Assembly: GCA_030686995.1 (NCBI GenBank)
Contig: CM060698.1
Coordinates: forward strand, 138,451,606-138,515,605
Direction of reading: 5' to 3'
From: Artemisia argyi
Taxonomy: Eukaryota; Streptophyta; Magnoliopsida; Asterales; Asteraceae
Length of the DNA stretch: 64,000 nt
A program made the position numbers and the translations under genes. Positions within the stretch are counted from its first letter, which is position 1, and every line of letters begins with the position of its first letter. The notes beneath the pieces were generated by a model. It saw nothing but the letters and a program-made list of their open reading frames with translations, was not told where the DNA came from and made no database searches. Shown in pieces: positions 1 to 13,260 of the stretch.

Positions 1-944
1 CGACTTTGTCATCACCAAAGGTATTTATACTTGCAGTGGTGTACCGATCTAGGCACTTAGTCATTGCAATACTCATTACAATCCATGTGTTTTCTAATAA
101 TTTATGAAACTATTATTTCCCATTCGTCTTGAGTCTTGACAATAGAAGCATGATTAAACAAAATCAACAGTTAGTAAAAAAAAGAGTAAAAAGGCATTTT
201 TTTAAAATGTTTTATTTTTTTTTTAGAAAAGGCATCAAACTTTATTAAGCAAAACAAGATACAAAGTTACAAACAAACATAACAAACACATGATAAAAAC
301 AACCAAAGCTCAACAGAATTGGATTAACCTCAAATGTACAACAAAAAGAAAACAAAGACACTAATAGCTTAACATAAGAGAGAAAAAAAGAACATAGACC
401 ACCAGCAAACAAAAGTGTCTTGCAATGACCTATGTAATAGAAAACAAAACCACATGCTGCACCATTAACTTATTACTTTGAGCATGTATCTTTCATGTCT
501 CATGCTTCCCAATACCAAACACACCATTTACAGTACCTCCACCAGAGACCTGTTTTTGCCACAACCGAATTTTACGGACCACCACTTGATTCATGGAAAT
601 CTAACTTAAACTTATTACCATATTAACCATCTTTGCTGGAAGTCGACACTTTAAAATGTTTTATTTAGTCATGTTACATAATCAGCTAACATAACTAGAA
701 AGATGGAGGTTAGCAACAAATTTATAGATGACAATTCGTGACAGTATAGGCACTCGCACTCCTTCGTCCCTTTGGTACTCTATCACAAAAATATCAAAAA
801 ATTTATAGAACTACTTTCCTAAAGAAATACTATGAAAAAGTGGGCATGATAACGAATCAAAACGGCCAACAAAGACACTCTTGTTAGAGAAATCGATTCC
901 AGTATGCTCCGATTAGATAGGTCACCCAAAAACTGTTCCATAAA
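1..944. other. AT-rich intergenic DNA, nothing recognised
   Basis: No open frame of useful length and no recognisable domain in either strand. The last five bases (ATAAA, 940-944) are the left target-site duplication of the Copia element that follows. The stretch around 220-640 is A-rich and could be an old transposon remnant, but no diagnostic end or motif is visible. Confidence 0.5.
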
Positions 945-1158
945 TGTAAAAGAGGAGTGGGCTAACTACAAGGACCATAAGTCAACCCATCTAAGAGTTG
1001 AGGGACTCTTATTGTAAATATTTTGTAAATTTGTTAGAAGTTAGTTATGCTCTGTATATATATTCTGTACCACTTTAATTTTCAAAAAATGAGAATCATT
1101 TCCCACTACATGTTTGTGTATGTAAATGTGTATTCTCCCAAACTTATCATTGTTCACA
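945..1158 (+). repeat. Copia 5' LTR
   Basis: It is a 214-bp LTR with TG...CA ends. It matches 5606-5781 and then 6556-6596, the two halves of the 3' LTR. It ends TTGTTCACA directly before the primer-binding site. Confidence 0.92.
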
Positions 1159-1170
1159 TGGTATCAGAGC
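1159..1170 (+). other. Copia primer-binding site (initiator Met tRNA type)
   Basis: TGGTATCAGAGC starts immediately after the 5' LTR. This is the usual Copia primer-binding site, complementary to the 3' part of the initiator methionine tRNA. Confidence 0.93.
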
Positions 1171-1437
1171 TCAATGATGAGTTCTTGAAACCGTTACAAC
1201 CGAAATAACTAATTCAACCACCATAATCCACCATAAACCACCATTATTCACTGTAATTTCATCATAAACCACCGTAATCTTCCCCAATTTCAATTTCTTT
1301 AAAGCTTTCGCTGACAATTGTGCTTCATTTTCTTCGTCTGATTCTACTAACAACATGAATAATCAAACCCTGCTATTCCAAAATCCCATGTTTCTTCACC
1401 CTTCTGATGGACCTGGCACAGAACTATCGTTCTTGGA

Positions 1438-4400
1438 GGGGATCTGTTGAAATTGTTATTTCCACTAAAAGAAATTTGGGATTCATTAGAGGTATAGTTC
1501 CGAGATCAACTGATGATGTGAATTTGCAAGAACAGTGGGATACATGTAATAATCTTGTGATTAGTTGATCAATGAATTCTGTTTCTGAGTCAATTGCTAA
1601 GTCCATCATGTTTATGGGTACTGCACATGCAATTTGGATTCAGATAGAAACAAGGTTTGCACTCAGTAATGGTTCTTACAAGTATAAGTTGAATAAAGAG
1701 ACTTATGAGATCATGCACTCAGGCAGACCTGTGAGTGAATATTATACAAGTATGAAGTGTGTTTGGGAAGACTTGGATTCCATGAATGAATTGCCAAGAA
1801 TTGTTAATATCACCAATGAGATTGTAGTTTTCCTGATTGCCTTGAATACACAAAAAGAGGAGCAAAGATTGTTTCAGTTCTTAAATGGTTTAGATGATCA
1901 TTTCTCAAGTAAAAGAAGTCAGTTGCTCTTGAATACACCACTGCCAAGTGTTGAAACAGCATGTGCATTGCTCCAACAAGAAGAGTCACAAAGAGGAGTG
2001 TTTGGGAGTACAACACAGTTGGGGGTGGAAACAACTGCTCTTTACAGCAAAGGTGAAACTAAAGAGAAATGTGATATTTGTAGGTTCAAGTGGCATCCTC
2101 AAGAGAAATGTTAGGAAAAAGTTGGTTATCCCACTTGGCACTATAAGTACAAGCAGAATTAGAAAGGGAAAGTTGTGCAGAGAAATGGTACTAGAAATGT
2201 CAAAAGGAATGCTAATGCAGTAATGGTTGAGAATGGAGGACATGTGGTGTTCACTAGCAAGCAATTTGAGAATTTAATGAAGAGTTTTCCTCAATTCAAT
2301 CAAGCTACAAACACTGAACTGGAGCATCCTTTTGGAGAAGGTACAATCTATTGCTTTTCATGTGTTAACGGAATTGTTGAAGGTTGGATTATAGACACTG
2401 ATGCAAGTGATCATATGTCACTAAATAGTGAAGATTTTGATGCTGTTACTACTCTTAAAACCAAACAATTGATAAATCTGCCAAATGGTCATATTTCTGT
2501 TATTTTAAAAGTTGGGAGTCTAACTTTGCAAAACAAAATTGCACTTAAAAATGTTCTTGTGGTTCATTCTTTCAAATTCAGGCTTTTGTCAGTCTCAAAA
2601 TTGACAAAGGATTCACAGTGCTTTGTCACATTTTATGAACAATTTTGTGTCATTCATGACATGAAAACCAGGAAGGTGTAAGGCTTGGGTAAAAAGAAGG
2701 CTGGTCTATATCATCTTCTCAATCTTCCTTTGGATCAAATTCATGCTCAGCTTTCTTCTATGGTAGTATCTGTACTTGAAGATTGTAGTCTCTATTCTTT
2801 ATTTTCAAATTGTTTTGTACAGGATACTTTTGCTTTTAGTGTGTTCATAGACTAGGTCATGTTTCAAACTCTACACTAAAGCACATTCATCTTATTTCTG
2901 AACATGGTTCTAATGCTAGTAGTGATTCATGTTTAACTTGTCCTATGGCCCAATTTGCTAAACTGCCTTATCCTACTAGCATATCTCATTCCAAAGTACC
3001 TTTTGAGCTTGTTCATATTGATATTTGGGGGCCTTACAAGGTGTCTACTATTGGTCACTGTAAATACTTCTTAACTATAGTCAATGACTGTAGTATGGCT
3101 GTTTGGACATACCTGTTAGTCAAGAAATCTTATGCCTATTCTATCTTTAAGTCCTTCATTGTATTTGTTAAGAGACAATTTGAAAAGGACATTAAGGTTG
3201 TGAGGTCAGATAATGCTCTTGAATTTCTCAAAGGTTCTCTTGGCCTTATATGGAACCACTTGGTATAGAACATCAAAACTCTTGTTGATAGGCCTCCACA
3301 TAATGGAAGGATGGAAAGAAAGCATAGGAATGTTTTGGAAGTTGCTAGGGCATTGAGATTACATGCTCATCTTCCTGTGCACTATTGGGATGATTGTGTG
3401 ATTACTGCAACCTATCTCATGAATAGATTTCCTACTTATGTTCTCAAATTTAAGACTCCATATGAAGTTATGTTACGTTCTAAGCCTGAGTATAAACATA
3501 TGAGGGTGTTTGGATGTTTAGCTATTGCAAGTAACACTTCAAGAGAAGCTGACAAGTTTGATACCAGATGAGTTCCTTGTGTATTTTTGGGCTATCCTCA
3601 GCATCAAAAAAGTTACAAACTTCTTAATATGTTAACTCATACTAGATTTGTTTTAAGAGATGTGGTCTCTTATTAGCATATTTTCTCTTATTCTAAGTCT
3701 AGCATGTCACAAGTACTGAAACCTATTCCTGCACATGTTTCATTTCCTATATGGTATAAGGATTTTGTCTCAACTACCCAACCAGTGAATCAAACAACAG
3801 AACCTGACACTTCCACAAGTGAACCTGTTCACAATGTAGAAGAACCAGTTGTCCTTTGAAACATTGTGGCACAACCACCAATACTCAAAATGCAGGCATA
3901 AGAAAATCTTCAAGGGCTTCAGTACAACCTGGTTGGCTAAAGGATTATGTTAAACCTACTCTTCCAAGAGCAAATCAAGTCTCAGCCACACCATTACAAT
4001 ATCAGTTTCATTCCTTTTTTATGTGCTTTGGTGGCTCAATCTACACCAACACATTTCAAAGACGCAATCAAGCAGCTTGATTGGTGTGACACCTTGAATG
4101 TTGAATTAAGAGCTTTGGAAGAGAATGGCACTTGGGAAGTAACAATTTTGCCCAAAGACAAAAAGGTAATCAACTATCATTGGATCTACAAGACCAAGCT
4201 TAAAGCAGATGGTTCTCTTGAAAAAAAGGAAGGCTAGGCTTGTGGTCAATTGTAATAGGCAAAGAAAGGGAGTTGATTATGAGGAAACTTTTGCTCCTAT
4301 GGCAAAAATGGTAATTGTGAGAGCCCTACTTGCAGTTGCAGATATGAAAGGATGGGACATTTGTCAAATGGATGTCTCTAATGCATTCCTTCATGGTGAC

Positions 4401-5590
4401 TTATTTGAAAAGGTTTATATGCAGATGCCACAAGGTTATGTTGGCAAGGGGAAGAGTGTGAAAGATGATGTTCCCAATCAAAACCTTGTCTGCAAGTTAA
4501 AAAAAAATCCTTATATGGACTCAAACAAGCACCAAGGCAATGGTTTGCTAAATTGTGTTCTGCTTTGTTGTCCATTGGTTACACTCAGTCAAAAGCAGAT
4601 TACTCTCTATTCATCAAGTCCAATGGCGAGTCTTTCACAGCAGTTCTAGTGTATGTTGATTACTTTTTGATTACTGGATCTAATGAAGATGAGATTAAAG
4701 CCTTGAAATCTCAGTTAAGTTCTCAGTTTCACATGAAGGATTTGGGAGAGTTAAACTACTTTTTGGGCTTGGAAGTATGCAGAAGTGAACAAGGCATATT
4801 CATCTCTCAGAAGAAGTATACTCTTGATCTGTTACATGAAGCTAGTTTGTCTAATACCAAACCTTACAAACTTCCTACGGATACTCATGTCAAGTTACAA
4901 GCTGACACTGGCACTCCTTTTCCTGATCCAGAGGTCTATAGAAGGCACATTGGAAAACTAGTCTACCATGCCAGACATATACAACACAGTTCAGCTTTTG
5001 AGCCAGTTTATGCAAAACCCGACTGTAGTTCATATGCAGGTAGTAAAGCACTTGCTAAGATACTTGTTGACTTCACTAGGACAAGGCATTTTGTTGGCCA
5101 ATAGTTCAGCTATTCATTTGAGAGCATATTGTGACAATGATTGGGCTAGTTTTCCTATGACAAGAAGGTCCACCACTGGCTATTGTATTTTACTTGGACA
5201 ATCACCTATTTCCTGAAAATCCAAGAAGCAAGGATTGGTTTCAAGGTTCTAGGCAAAAGCTAAGTACAAAGCTATGGCATTGCCTGTTGTGAAGTTACAT
5301 GACCAGTTACTTTGCTCAAAGATTTGGGAATCAAGGATCTTGGACCTATTGACTTAAAGTGTGATAATGAAGCTGCTTTGTATATAGCTTCCAACCCAGT
5401 GTTTCATGCTAGAACCAATCATATAGAGGTAGACTGCCATTATGAAAGAGATCAAGTGAAGAGTGGTCAAGTCAATCCATCACATGTGTTTACAAAAGCA
5501 CAGCTGGCAGATGTTTTTACCAAGGTTTTATCTGTTGATCAGCATATAAAATTGTTGACCAAGTTGGGAGTTTCCAGTTCTTCCAACTCT
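1438..5590 (+). pseudogene. Copia gag-pol remnant
   Basis: Broken polyprotein on the plus strand. The gag part (1572-2114) ends in a zinc-knuckle remnant with Cys, Cys, His, Cys near 2071-2112. The protease has WIIDTDASDHM near 2384, with Asp in place of the catalytic-loop Gly of DTG/DSG. A pre-integrase zinc region lies around 2845-2950. The integrase core follows (about 2950-3570) with HIDIWGP, VVRSDNALEF and a MERKHRNV segment. The reverse transcriptase (about 4050-4870) has DYEETFAPMAKM, QMDVSNAFLHGDL and YVDY at 4654 where the family has YVDD. The RNase H (about 4980-5570) has YCDNDWA and TTGYCILLG. In-frame stops separate most blocks, and two catalytic motifs carry substitutions. It cannot encode a working polyprotein. 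Confidence 0.9.
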
Positions 5591-5592
5591 CC

Positions 5593-5605
5593 ACTTGAGG
5601 GGGAG
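5593..5605 (+). other. Copia polypurine tract
   Basis: The run TTGAGGGGGAG immediately precedes the TGTAAAAG start of the 3' LTR. This is the expected place and composition for the plus-strand primer. Confidence 0.85.
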
Positions 5606-6596
5606 TGTAAAAGAGGAGTGGGCTAACAACAAGGACCACAAGTCAACACATCTAAGAGTTGAGGGACTCTTATTGCAAATATCTTGTATATTTCTTAGAA
5701 GTTAGTTATGCAAATATACTTTGTACCACATCAAGTTTCAAAAAATGAGAATCATTTCCCACTAGGTGCTTGTGTGTGTAAGGGTTTGTGTCTTAACACA
5801 CCACTTGTCTGGTATCCTCATGCCACCTTTAGACTAATCATTGGTTAGATTTTCAAGATATTTTATCTTTTATATAACTAAAGTTTATTTACATTTTACT
5901 TCTCATTAAACAAAACAAGAATTAGTCATTTTTTATCTCATCAACATGTCAAATTACTTTCTTTTTCATCCCCACTTAGAGACTTGGTTACTATCCGGTG
6001 TTTTAAGTTGCAGATTCAACATTTGTGGTTGCGCCATTGCTCACATCAGCGATGGTTAGCCGGTTTAAGACATTTCCGGCAATGAACAATAGCGGAAGAC
6101 AATGGTTGGAGAATCTGCAACTTAGATCGGCCTCAGAAATGTGGGAGTAGCATCCACTCGCCGAAAGTAGTGTTCCAAATGTTGTCAAGATCGCCGAAAA
6201 ATGAAATACGAAATAAGTTCATACAGTTTTCACCGGCGCGTGTTAGTGCGTGACCGTACCTATGGTGGTTTGGTTAGTGGGGTTTTGGTCGGGTTGAGTG
6301 TTAAAGCTGGTGGTGGCATTTGGTTGTTCAAATATTTTTGATTTGGGTGATGGTTTGTTTGGTCAGATTTGAGTGGGAAGATGGTGGCGGTGAGATTTGA
6401 AAATTTGGGAGAGAATGAGTCGACTGGTTGCTAATATAAAAGAAAGAGTATTAAAAAAGCATCTAAAAAAATGTGAAGAATACTAGTAGTTGTATTAGTC
6501 ACGAGTATTGGAAACTGTGAAAGGATATTTGGTGGTGTGCAAATGACATAACTCCGTGTGTAAATGTGTATTCTCCGAAACTTATCATTGTTCACA
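5606..6596 (+). repeat. Copia 3' LTR, split in two by an insertion
   Basis: The first part is 5606-5781, ending GTGTGTAA. The LTR resumes at 6556 with the duplicated GTGTGTAA and continues AATGTGTATTCTCC...TTCACA to 6596, matching the tail of the 5' LTR (about 1119-1158). The split explains why the left part lacks a proper CA end next to an ATAAA duplication. Confidence 0.9.
5782..6555. mobile_element. Nonautonomous DNA transposon (hAT- or Mutator-like) inside the Copia 3' LTR
   Basis: The 774-bp insert is flanked by a perfect 8-bp duplication GTGTGTAA (5774-5781 and 6556-6563). Its ends are imperfect inverted repeats of about 24 bp: left GGGTTTGTGTC...ACACACCAC, right (reverse complement) GGAGTTATGTC...GCACACCAC, with one indel. 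Eight bp is typical of hAT; a degraded 9-bp Mutator duplication is also possible because the next base differs. No transposase frame is present. The GC content is higher in the middle, where a short internal inverted repeat lies near 6008-6120. Confidence 0.82.
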
Positions 6597-6601
6597 ATAA
6601 A

Positions 6602-7010
6602 CTTATTTGAAATAATTGATAATCTTTGTTTAAATGACATTGGTGTTAAAGAAATAACGAAGTAAACTTTGCCTCATTTTTTAAACAAGTTCTTCACTGT
6701 TAATTTAGTGCTTAGATCGAATTACTTGTGAATTATACTTAACAAACCATAATATATATATTGAGACAACATAATATACTTGCACAAAACCGCTAAATTA
6801 TGCATATTAAGCACTTGCGGGATTTCATTACTCTTTTGAAATCTTTCCAAATGGCAAATACAATGAAAGCATAATGTGAAATTCAACAGAGAATTTTCTC
6901 TTTTACAACATAATACCTTCCACGACAAGCATAACAAAAACGAAACACATGAACAAGATGGCGAAAACTCGCATGGAAAACTTTTTTTCCCTTATTTTGC
7001 GCTCATGTGA
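6602..7010. other. Spacer between Copia element and peroxidase 3' end
   Basis: About 400 bp of AT-rich DNA holds no gene. Its right part should contain the 3' untranslated region of the minus-strand peroxidase, but I could not fix a poly(A) site. Confidence 0.5.
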
Positions 7011-9370
<2,360 letters not shown>

Positions 9371-9473
9371 TGGTAGGCCTATTTCAACTATGGGAAGATG
9401 ATTGGGGATCTAAGGCTTAAGATGAGCAAGAGAATGAAAGGTTTATTGTGGTTGATGAAGGTTCAAGCTTCAT

Positions 9474-9483
9474 CTATATATAG
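9474..9483 (-). promoter_or_regulatory. Likely TATA box of the peroxidase gene
   Basis: CTATATATAG lies 104 bp upstream of the peroxidase ATG on its strand, a reasonable distance for a TATA box with a short leader of about 70 nt. The assignment rests on position and sequence only. Confidence 0.6.
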
Positions 9484-10249
9484 AGGAAGGGATGTAGTAG
9501 GTGTCTTCATCAGGATACATCAATTTTATCTCTTCTAACAGTGCTCAGTAAATTAAAGGGCAAAAGACACGAAGATGTAATCAATTTATCACTTTTTGCT
9601 TTGTTATGTAATTATCTTTATTTTTTTAATTGTATACATCATATTTTGAATTTCATCTATTGTATTTATTTTGTAATAATTTTATCTTTTTCATTTATCA
9701 ACACTCCTATTGAGCAAAATGATATATAATAAACAAGATACACACAATAAACAGAATTCAAAAATATAATATATGCAATAGAAAATGAATTAAAATAGCT
9801 ACACAACAAAGCAAAAAATAACAAATTTGTTACATTTTCTTACCCTTTGCCCTAAATTAAATCATGTATAACAGGATTTGTAATATTACAATTTTACTAC
9901 TAATTAATCTATTATTGTATATGTGTTGATTTTACAGCGTGCTTAGTACAAGTATTATTTTTTTCTAATACGGTTTTTTGCAAATGTAATAATCAAATAA
10001 TCTTGTCCAAAACACCACAATCTTAAACACACTATTTATATGGCATGGATCTATATTGCACTCATAATTTTACATAAATTCAGTCTATGTAAGAAGTAAA
10101 CTCAGAGGATCGAGCAATTTGTATGAAAATGGGAAACTTCCTATCATAGATTATGTTGAATGGATGGGGTTAAGATATCGTCGACCTAAAACTTTGTCTA
10201 GTGTTTTTTTTTTTTTTTGGTTAAACTCTTTTTGTTTCATTAATAAGAG
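9484..10249. other. AT-rich intergenic region upstream of the peroxidase
   Basis: It should contain the peroxidase promoter at its left end. I see no other gene, repeat family end or RNA gene. Confidence 0.5.
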
Positions 10250-10689
10250 TAGGTTAAATATATCAACTTATGAGAAAAGTTCATTTGTGAACTAAGTTTT
10301 TGTTACATACTGAGGGACAAATCCTCACCATTCATCTAGTTTGATCTAATGGTGAGGATTAACTTAAGATTTAACATGGAAACCTAAGTCCATGTTTTTT
10401 TCTTGTCTTTTTCTCTTTCTTTTTATTCATTTCTTTTTTCTATTTTATTTATTTATTTATTTATTTTGTCTTTTTTAACCCTTCACGTGGCCTTTTTTCT
10501 TTTGTCTTTTTTGTTTTCTAGTCAAGGTTTGCTTATTTCTTTTTTTTTTCTTTTCTTTTTCTTTTTTCTTGGTCCCTCCTTTTCTATTCACGTTGTTTTT
10601 CTTTTTCAAGCTTTTTTTTAATAAACATTTTTTTAACTTACTTTTTTTCTTTTTTAAAAAAAAAATCACGTTTTTTTAATTCACGTGTA

Positions 10690-11130
10690 TTTTTTTTTTA
10701 AATTCACGTTTTTTATTTTAGTTCAAGTTTTTTCACTTTCTTACGTTTTCGTCCGTTTTCATACGTTTATACACGTTTTCAGACGTTTTAATTCGTTTTC
10801 GTCCGTTTTCATACGTTTATACACGTTTTCGTTCATTTTCAGACGTTTTAATTCGTTTTTATCCGTTTTCGTTCATTTTTCATACGTTTTCATCCGTTTT
10901 TAGACGTGTTTTTACGCTTTCATGTGATTTTGTCCGTTTCATACTTATTCATCCGTTTTCTTTCGTTTTCGTCCTATTTTTCATACGTTTTCTTCCTTTT
11001 TCATACGTGTTTTTATGCTTTCATATATTTTCTTCCGTTTTCATACATATTCTTCCGTTTTCTTATATTCTCGTCGTTTTTGTCCGTTTTTCAATATCTT
11101 TGGCCATTCTCAGACGTTTTCATACGTTTC
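10690..11130 (+). repeat. Left arm: 10-bp tandem repeats CGTTTTCRTM
   Basis: Dozens of near-identical 10-mers alternate between CGTTTTCATA and CGTTTTCGTC, giving a 10/20-bp period. T4 tracts recur once per helical turn. Confidence 0.88.
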
Positions 11131-12135
11131 GGAATATCACAAGTGATATTTTGTGATATTCAGAATATCACAAGTGATATTTTGTGATATTCAGAATATC
11201 ACCCCAGTGATATACTAAATATCACAAGTGAAATTCGAAATATCACAAGTGATTATCTGAATATCACATGTCATATTTTGTGATTTTCTGAATATCACAA
11301 GTGATATATTGAGTACCACAATTGATATTCTGTGTTTTTGGCCATTCTCAAACGTTTTCATACGTTTCAAAATATCACAAGTGATATTCTGTGATATTCA
11401 GAATATCACTTGTGATATTCACAAGTGATAGATATTCAGAAAATCACAAGTGATATTCAGAATATTATTAGTGATATTTAGAAAATCACAAGTGATATTT
11501 TGAATATCACTTGTGATTTTCTGAATATCAATTGTGATATTCAAAAATGTATGAAAACGAACGAAAACGTATGAAAGTGAAAAAAACGTGAATTAAAAAA
11601 AACGTGAAAATCACTTGTAATATTCTGAATATCACTTGTAATTTTCTGAATATCACTTGTGATATTCAGAATATCACTTGTGATTTTCATGTTACAAAAC
11701 ATTAGTTGAAAATCATTTGTGATATTCAGAATACCACTTGTAATATTCAGAATATCACTTGTGATATTCAATTAATGCATTGTAACATTAAAATCACAAG
11801 TGATATTCAGAATATCACAAATGATATTTAGAAAATTACAAGTGATGTTCATGTTACAAAACATTAGTTGAAAATCACTTGTAATATTTAGAATATCACT
11901 TGTGATTTTTATGTTATAAATCATTAGTTGAAAATCACTTGTGATATTTAGAATATCACTTGTGATATTCAGAATATCACTTGTGATTTTCTGAATATCA
12001 CTTGTCATTTTCTGAATATCACTTGTGATTTTCTGAATATCACAAGTGATTTTCATGTTACAAAACATTAGTTGAAAATCACTTGTGATATTCAGAATAT
12101 CACTTGTGATATTCTGAGTATCAAAGAATAATACT
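11131..12135. repeat. Core array of palindromic ATATCACAAGTGATAT units
   Basis: Repeated 16-22-bp units such as GAATATCACTTGTGATATTC occur in both orientations. Each unit is nearly self-complementary, so the block can form many small hairpins. Unit spacing is irregular, and larger segments including TTCATGTTACAAAACATTAG recur near 11687, 11848, 11906 and 12052. Confidence 0.87.
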
Positions 12136-12139
12136 TTCG

Positions 12140-12930
12140 ATATTCAGAAACGTATGAAAACATCTAAAAATGGCCGAAAACATTTAGAAATAGACGAAAA
12201 CATATGAAAATAGATGAAAACGTGAGAAAATGGACGAATACGTACGAAAACTGACGAAAATGTTTGAAAACAGACAATGATGTATAAAAATGAACGAAAA
12301 CGTCTGAAAACATCCGAAAACGGACGAAAACATCCGAAAACGGACGAAAATGTATGAAAACGGACGAAAACAGATGAAAACGTATGTAAACGGACAAAAA
12401 CGTATAAAAAGGATGGAAACATATAAAAACGGACAAAATCGTATAAAACGGACGAAAACGTATGAAAACGGACAAAAAACAAAGGAAGACGTATAAAAAC
12501 AGACGAAAACGTATAAAAGTAGACGAAAACGTCTGAAAACAGTCGAAAACGTAAAAAAAATGGACGTAAACGTATGAAAACGGACAAAAAGGCCTGAAAA
12601 CATACGAACATGTATGAAAACGGACGAAAACGTATAAAAACGGTCAAAAACGTATAAAAACAAACGAAAACGGATGAAAACGTATATAAATGGACGAAAA
12701 CGTATAAAAACAGACGAAAACGTAAAAAAACGGACGAAAACGTATTAAAATGGACGAACCGTATGAAAACGGGTGAAAACGTAAGAAAACAGACGAAAAC
12801 GTATGAAAACGAGCGAAAACGTAAGAAAACAGACGAAAACGTATGAAAACGGACGAAAATGTATGAAAACGAATGAAAACGTAAAAAAACGATGAATAAG
12901 TATAAAAAACGTAAAAAAAAAAACGCAAAA
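12140..12930 (-). repeat. Right arm: 10-bp tandem repeats GAAAACGKAY
   Basis: This is the reverse complement of the left arm, with units GAAAACGTAT and GAAAACGGAC. Overlapping open frames here in several phases are by-products of the 10-bp period, which cycles through all frames and lacks stops. Confidence 0.88.
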
Positions 12931-13260
12931 AAAAAAAATAAATAAATAAATAAAAAACTTGAATTAAAGGAAAAAACGTGAAGTTAAAAAAAAGAAAGAA
13001 AAGAAAAAAGGAAAAAAAAATGAATAAATAAGATAGACAAAAAGGACAAACTTGATGGATAGTGGGGATTTGTCACATGGACTTAGGTTGTCTTATTAAA
13101 TCTTAGTTTATAAAATAACTCATCTCATCAACTTATATGCAATTCAATTTTAGCAAAGTTGAGTTTTAGACAAAGGTAATAAATCAAGTAACCTAGCTCA
13201 TGATGCAAGAACAAAGCATTAGCTCATTTAGGTTGATATATTTGAGGTTACTTAATTTAT

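Larger units (their letters stand above)
945..6596 (+). mobile_element. Ty1/Copia LTR retrotransposon, decayed, with a nested DNA transposon in its 3' LTR
   Basis: The element runs from a 5' LTR beginning TGTAAAAGAGG (945) to the end of the 3' LTR at ...TTCACA (6596). Both ends are flanked by the 5-bp duplication ATAAA (940-944 and 6597-6601). Order inside is 5' LTR, primer-binding site, gag, protease, integrase, reverse transcriptase, RNase H, polypurine tract, 3' LTR. Integrase before reverse transcriptase is the Copia order. Without the 774-bp insertion and its 8-bp duplication the element is about 4.87 kb with LTRs near 214 bp, a size compatible with the small Ale-type lineages (inference). 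Many stops and frameshifts mean it is not autonomous. The LTRs differ at several positions, so the insertion is not recent. Confidence 0.93.
10250..13260. mobile_element. Foldback-type element with long inverted arms of 10-bp tandem repeats
   Basis: The left arm (about 10380-11130) is built from units like CGTTTTCATA/CGTTTTCGTC. The right arm (about 12140-12930) has their reverse complement, GAAAACGTAT/GAAAACGGAC. The arms flank a core of about 1 kb made of ATATCACAAGTGATAT-like palindromes. Outer single-copy pieces are also inverted: AACCTAAGTCCATG at 10381 against CATGGACTTAGGTT at 13077; ACAAATCCTCACC at 10317 against GGGGATTTGT near 13063; and AAATATATCAACTT at 10256 against GGTTGATATATTT at 13233. 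The plan, inverted arms of short tandem repeats around a core, resembles foldback transposons. No clear target duplication or coding capacity was found, so the exact ends and class are uncertain. Confidence 0.65.

Noticed and set aside
5606..5800. 3' LTR ending at TTAACACA (5800)
   Set aside because: No matching duplication there; the true LTR tail is found at 6556-6596 beside ATAAA.
11131..12135. CRISPR-like appearance of regularly spaced repeats
   Set aside because: Spacers are themselves repeats, orientation alternates and the setting is a plant nuclear genome.
10906..12928. Several overlapping Phe/Arg-rich or Ile/Thr-rich open frames on both strands
   Set aside because: They come from 10-bp and palindromic repeats that lack stops in many frames; three overlapping frames at 12144-12663 encode similar peptides, which only a repeat can do.
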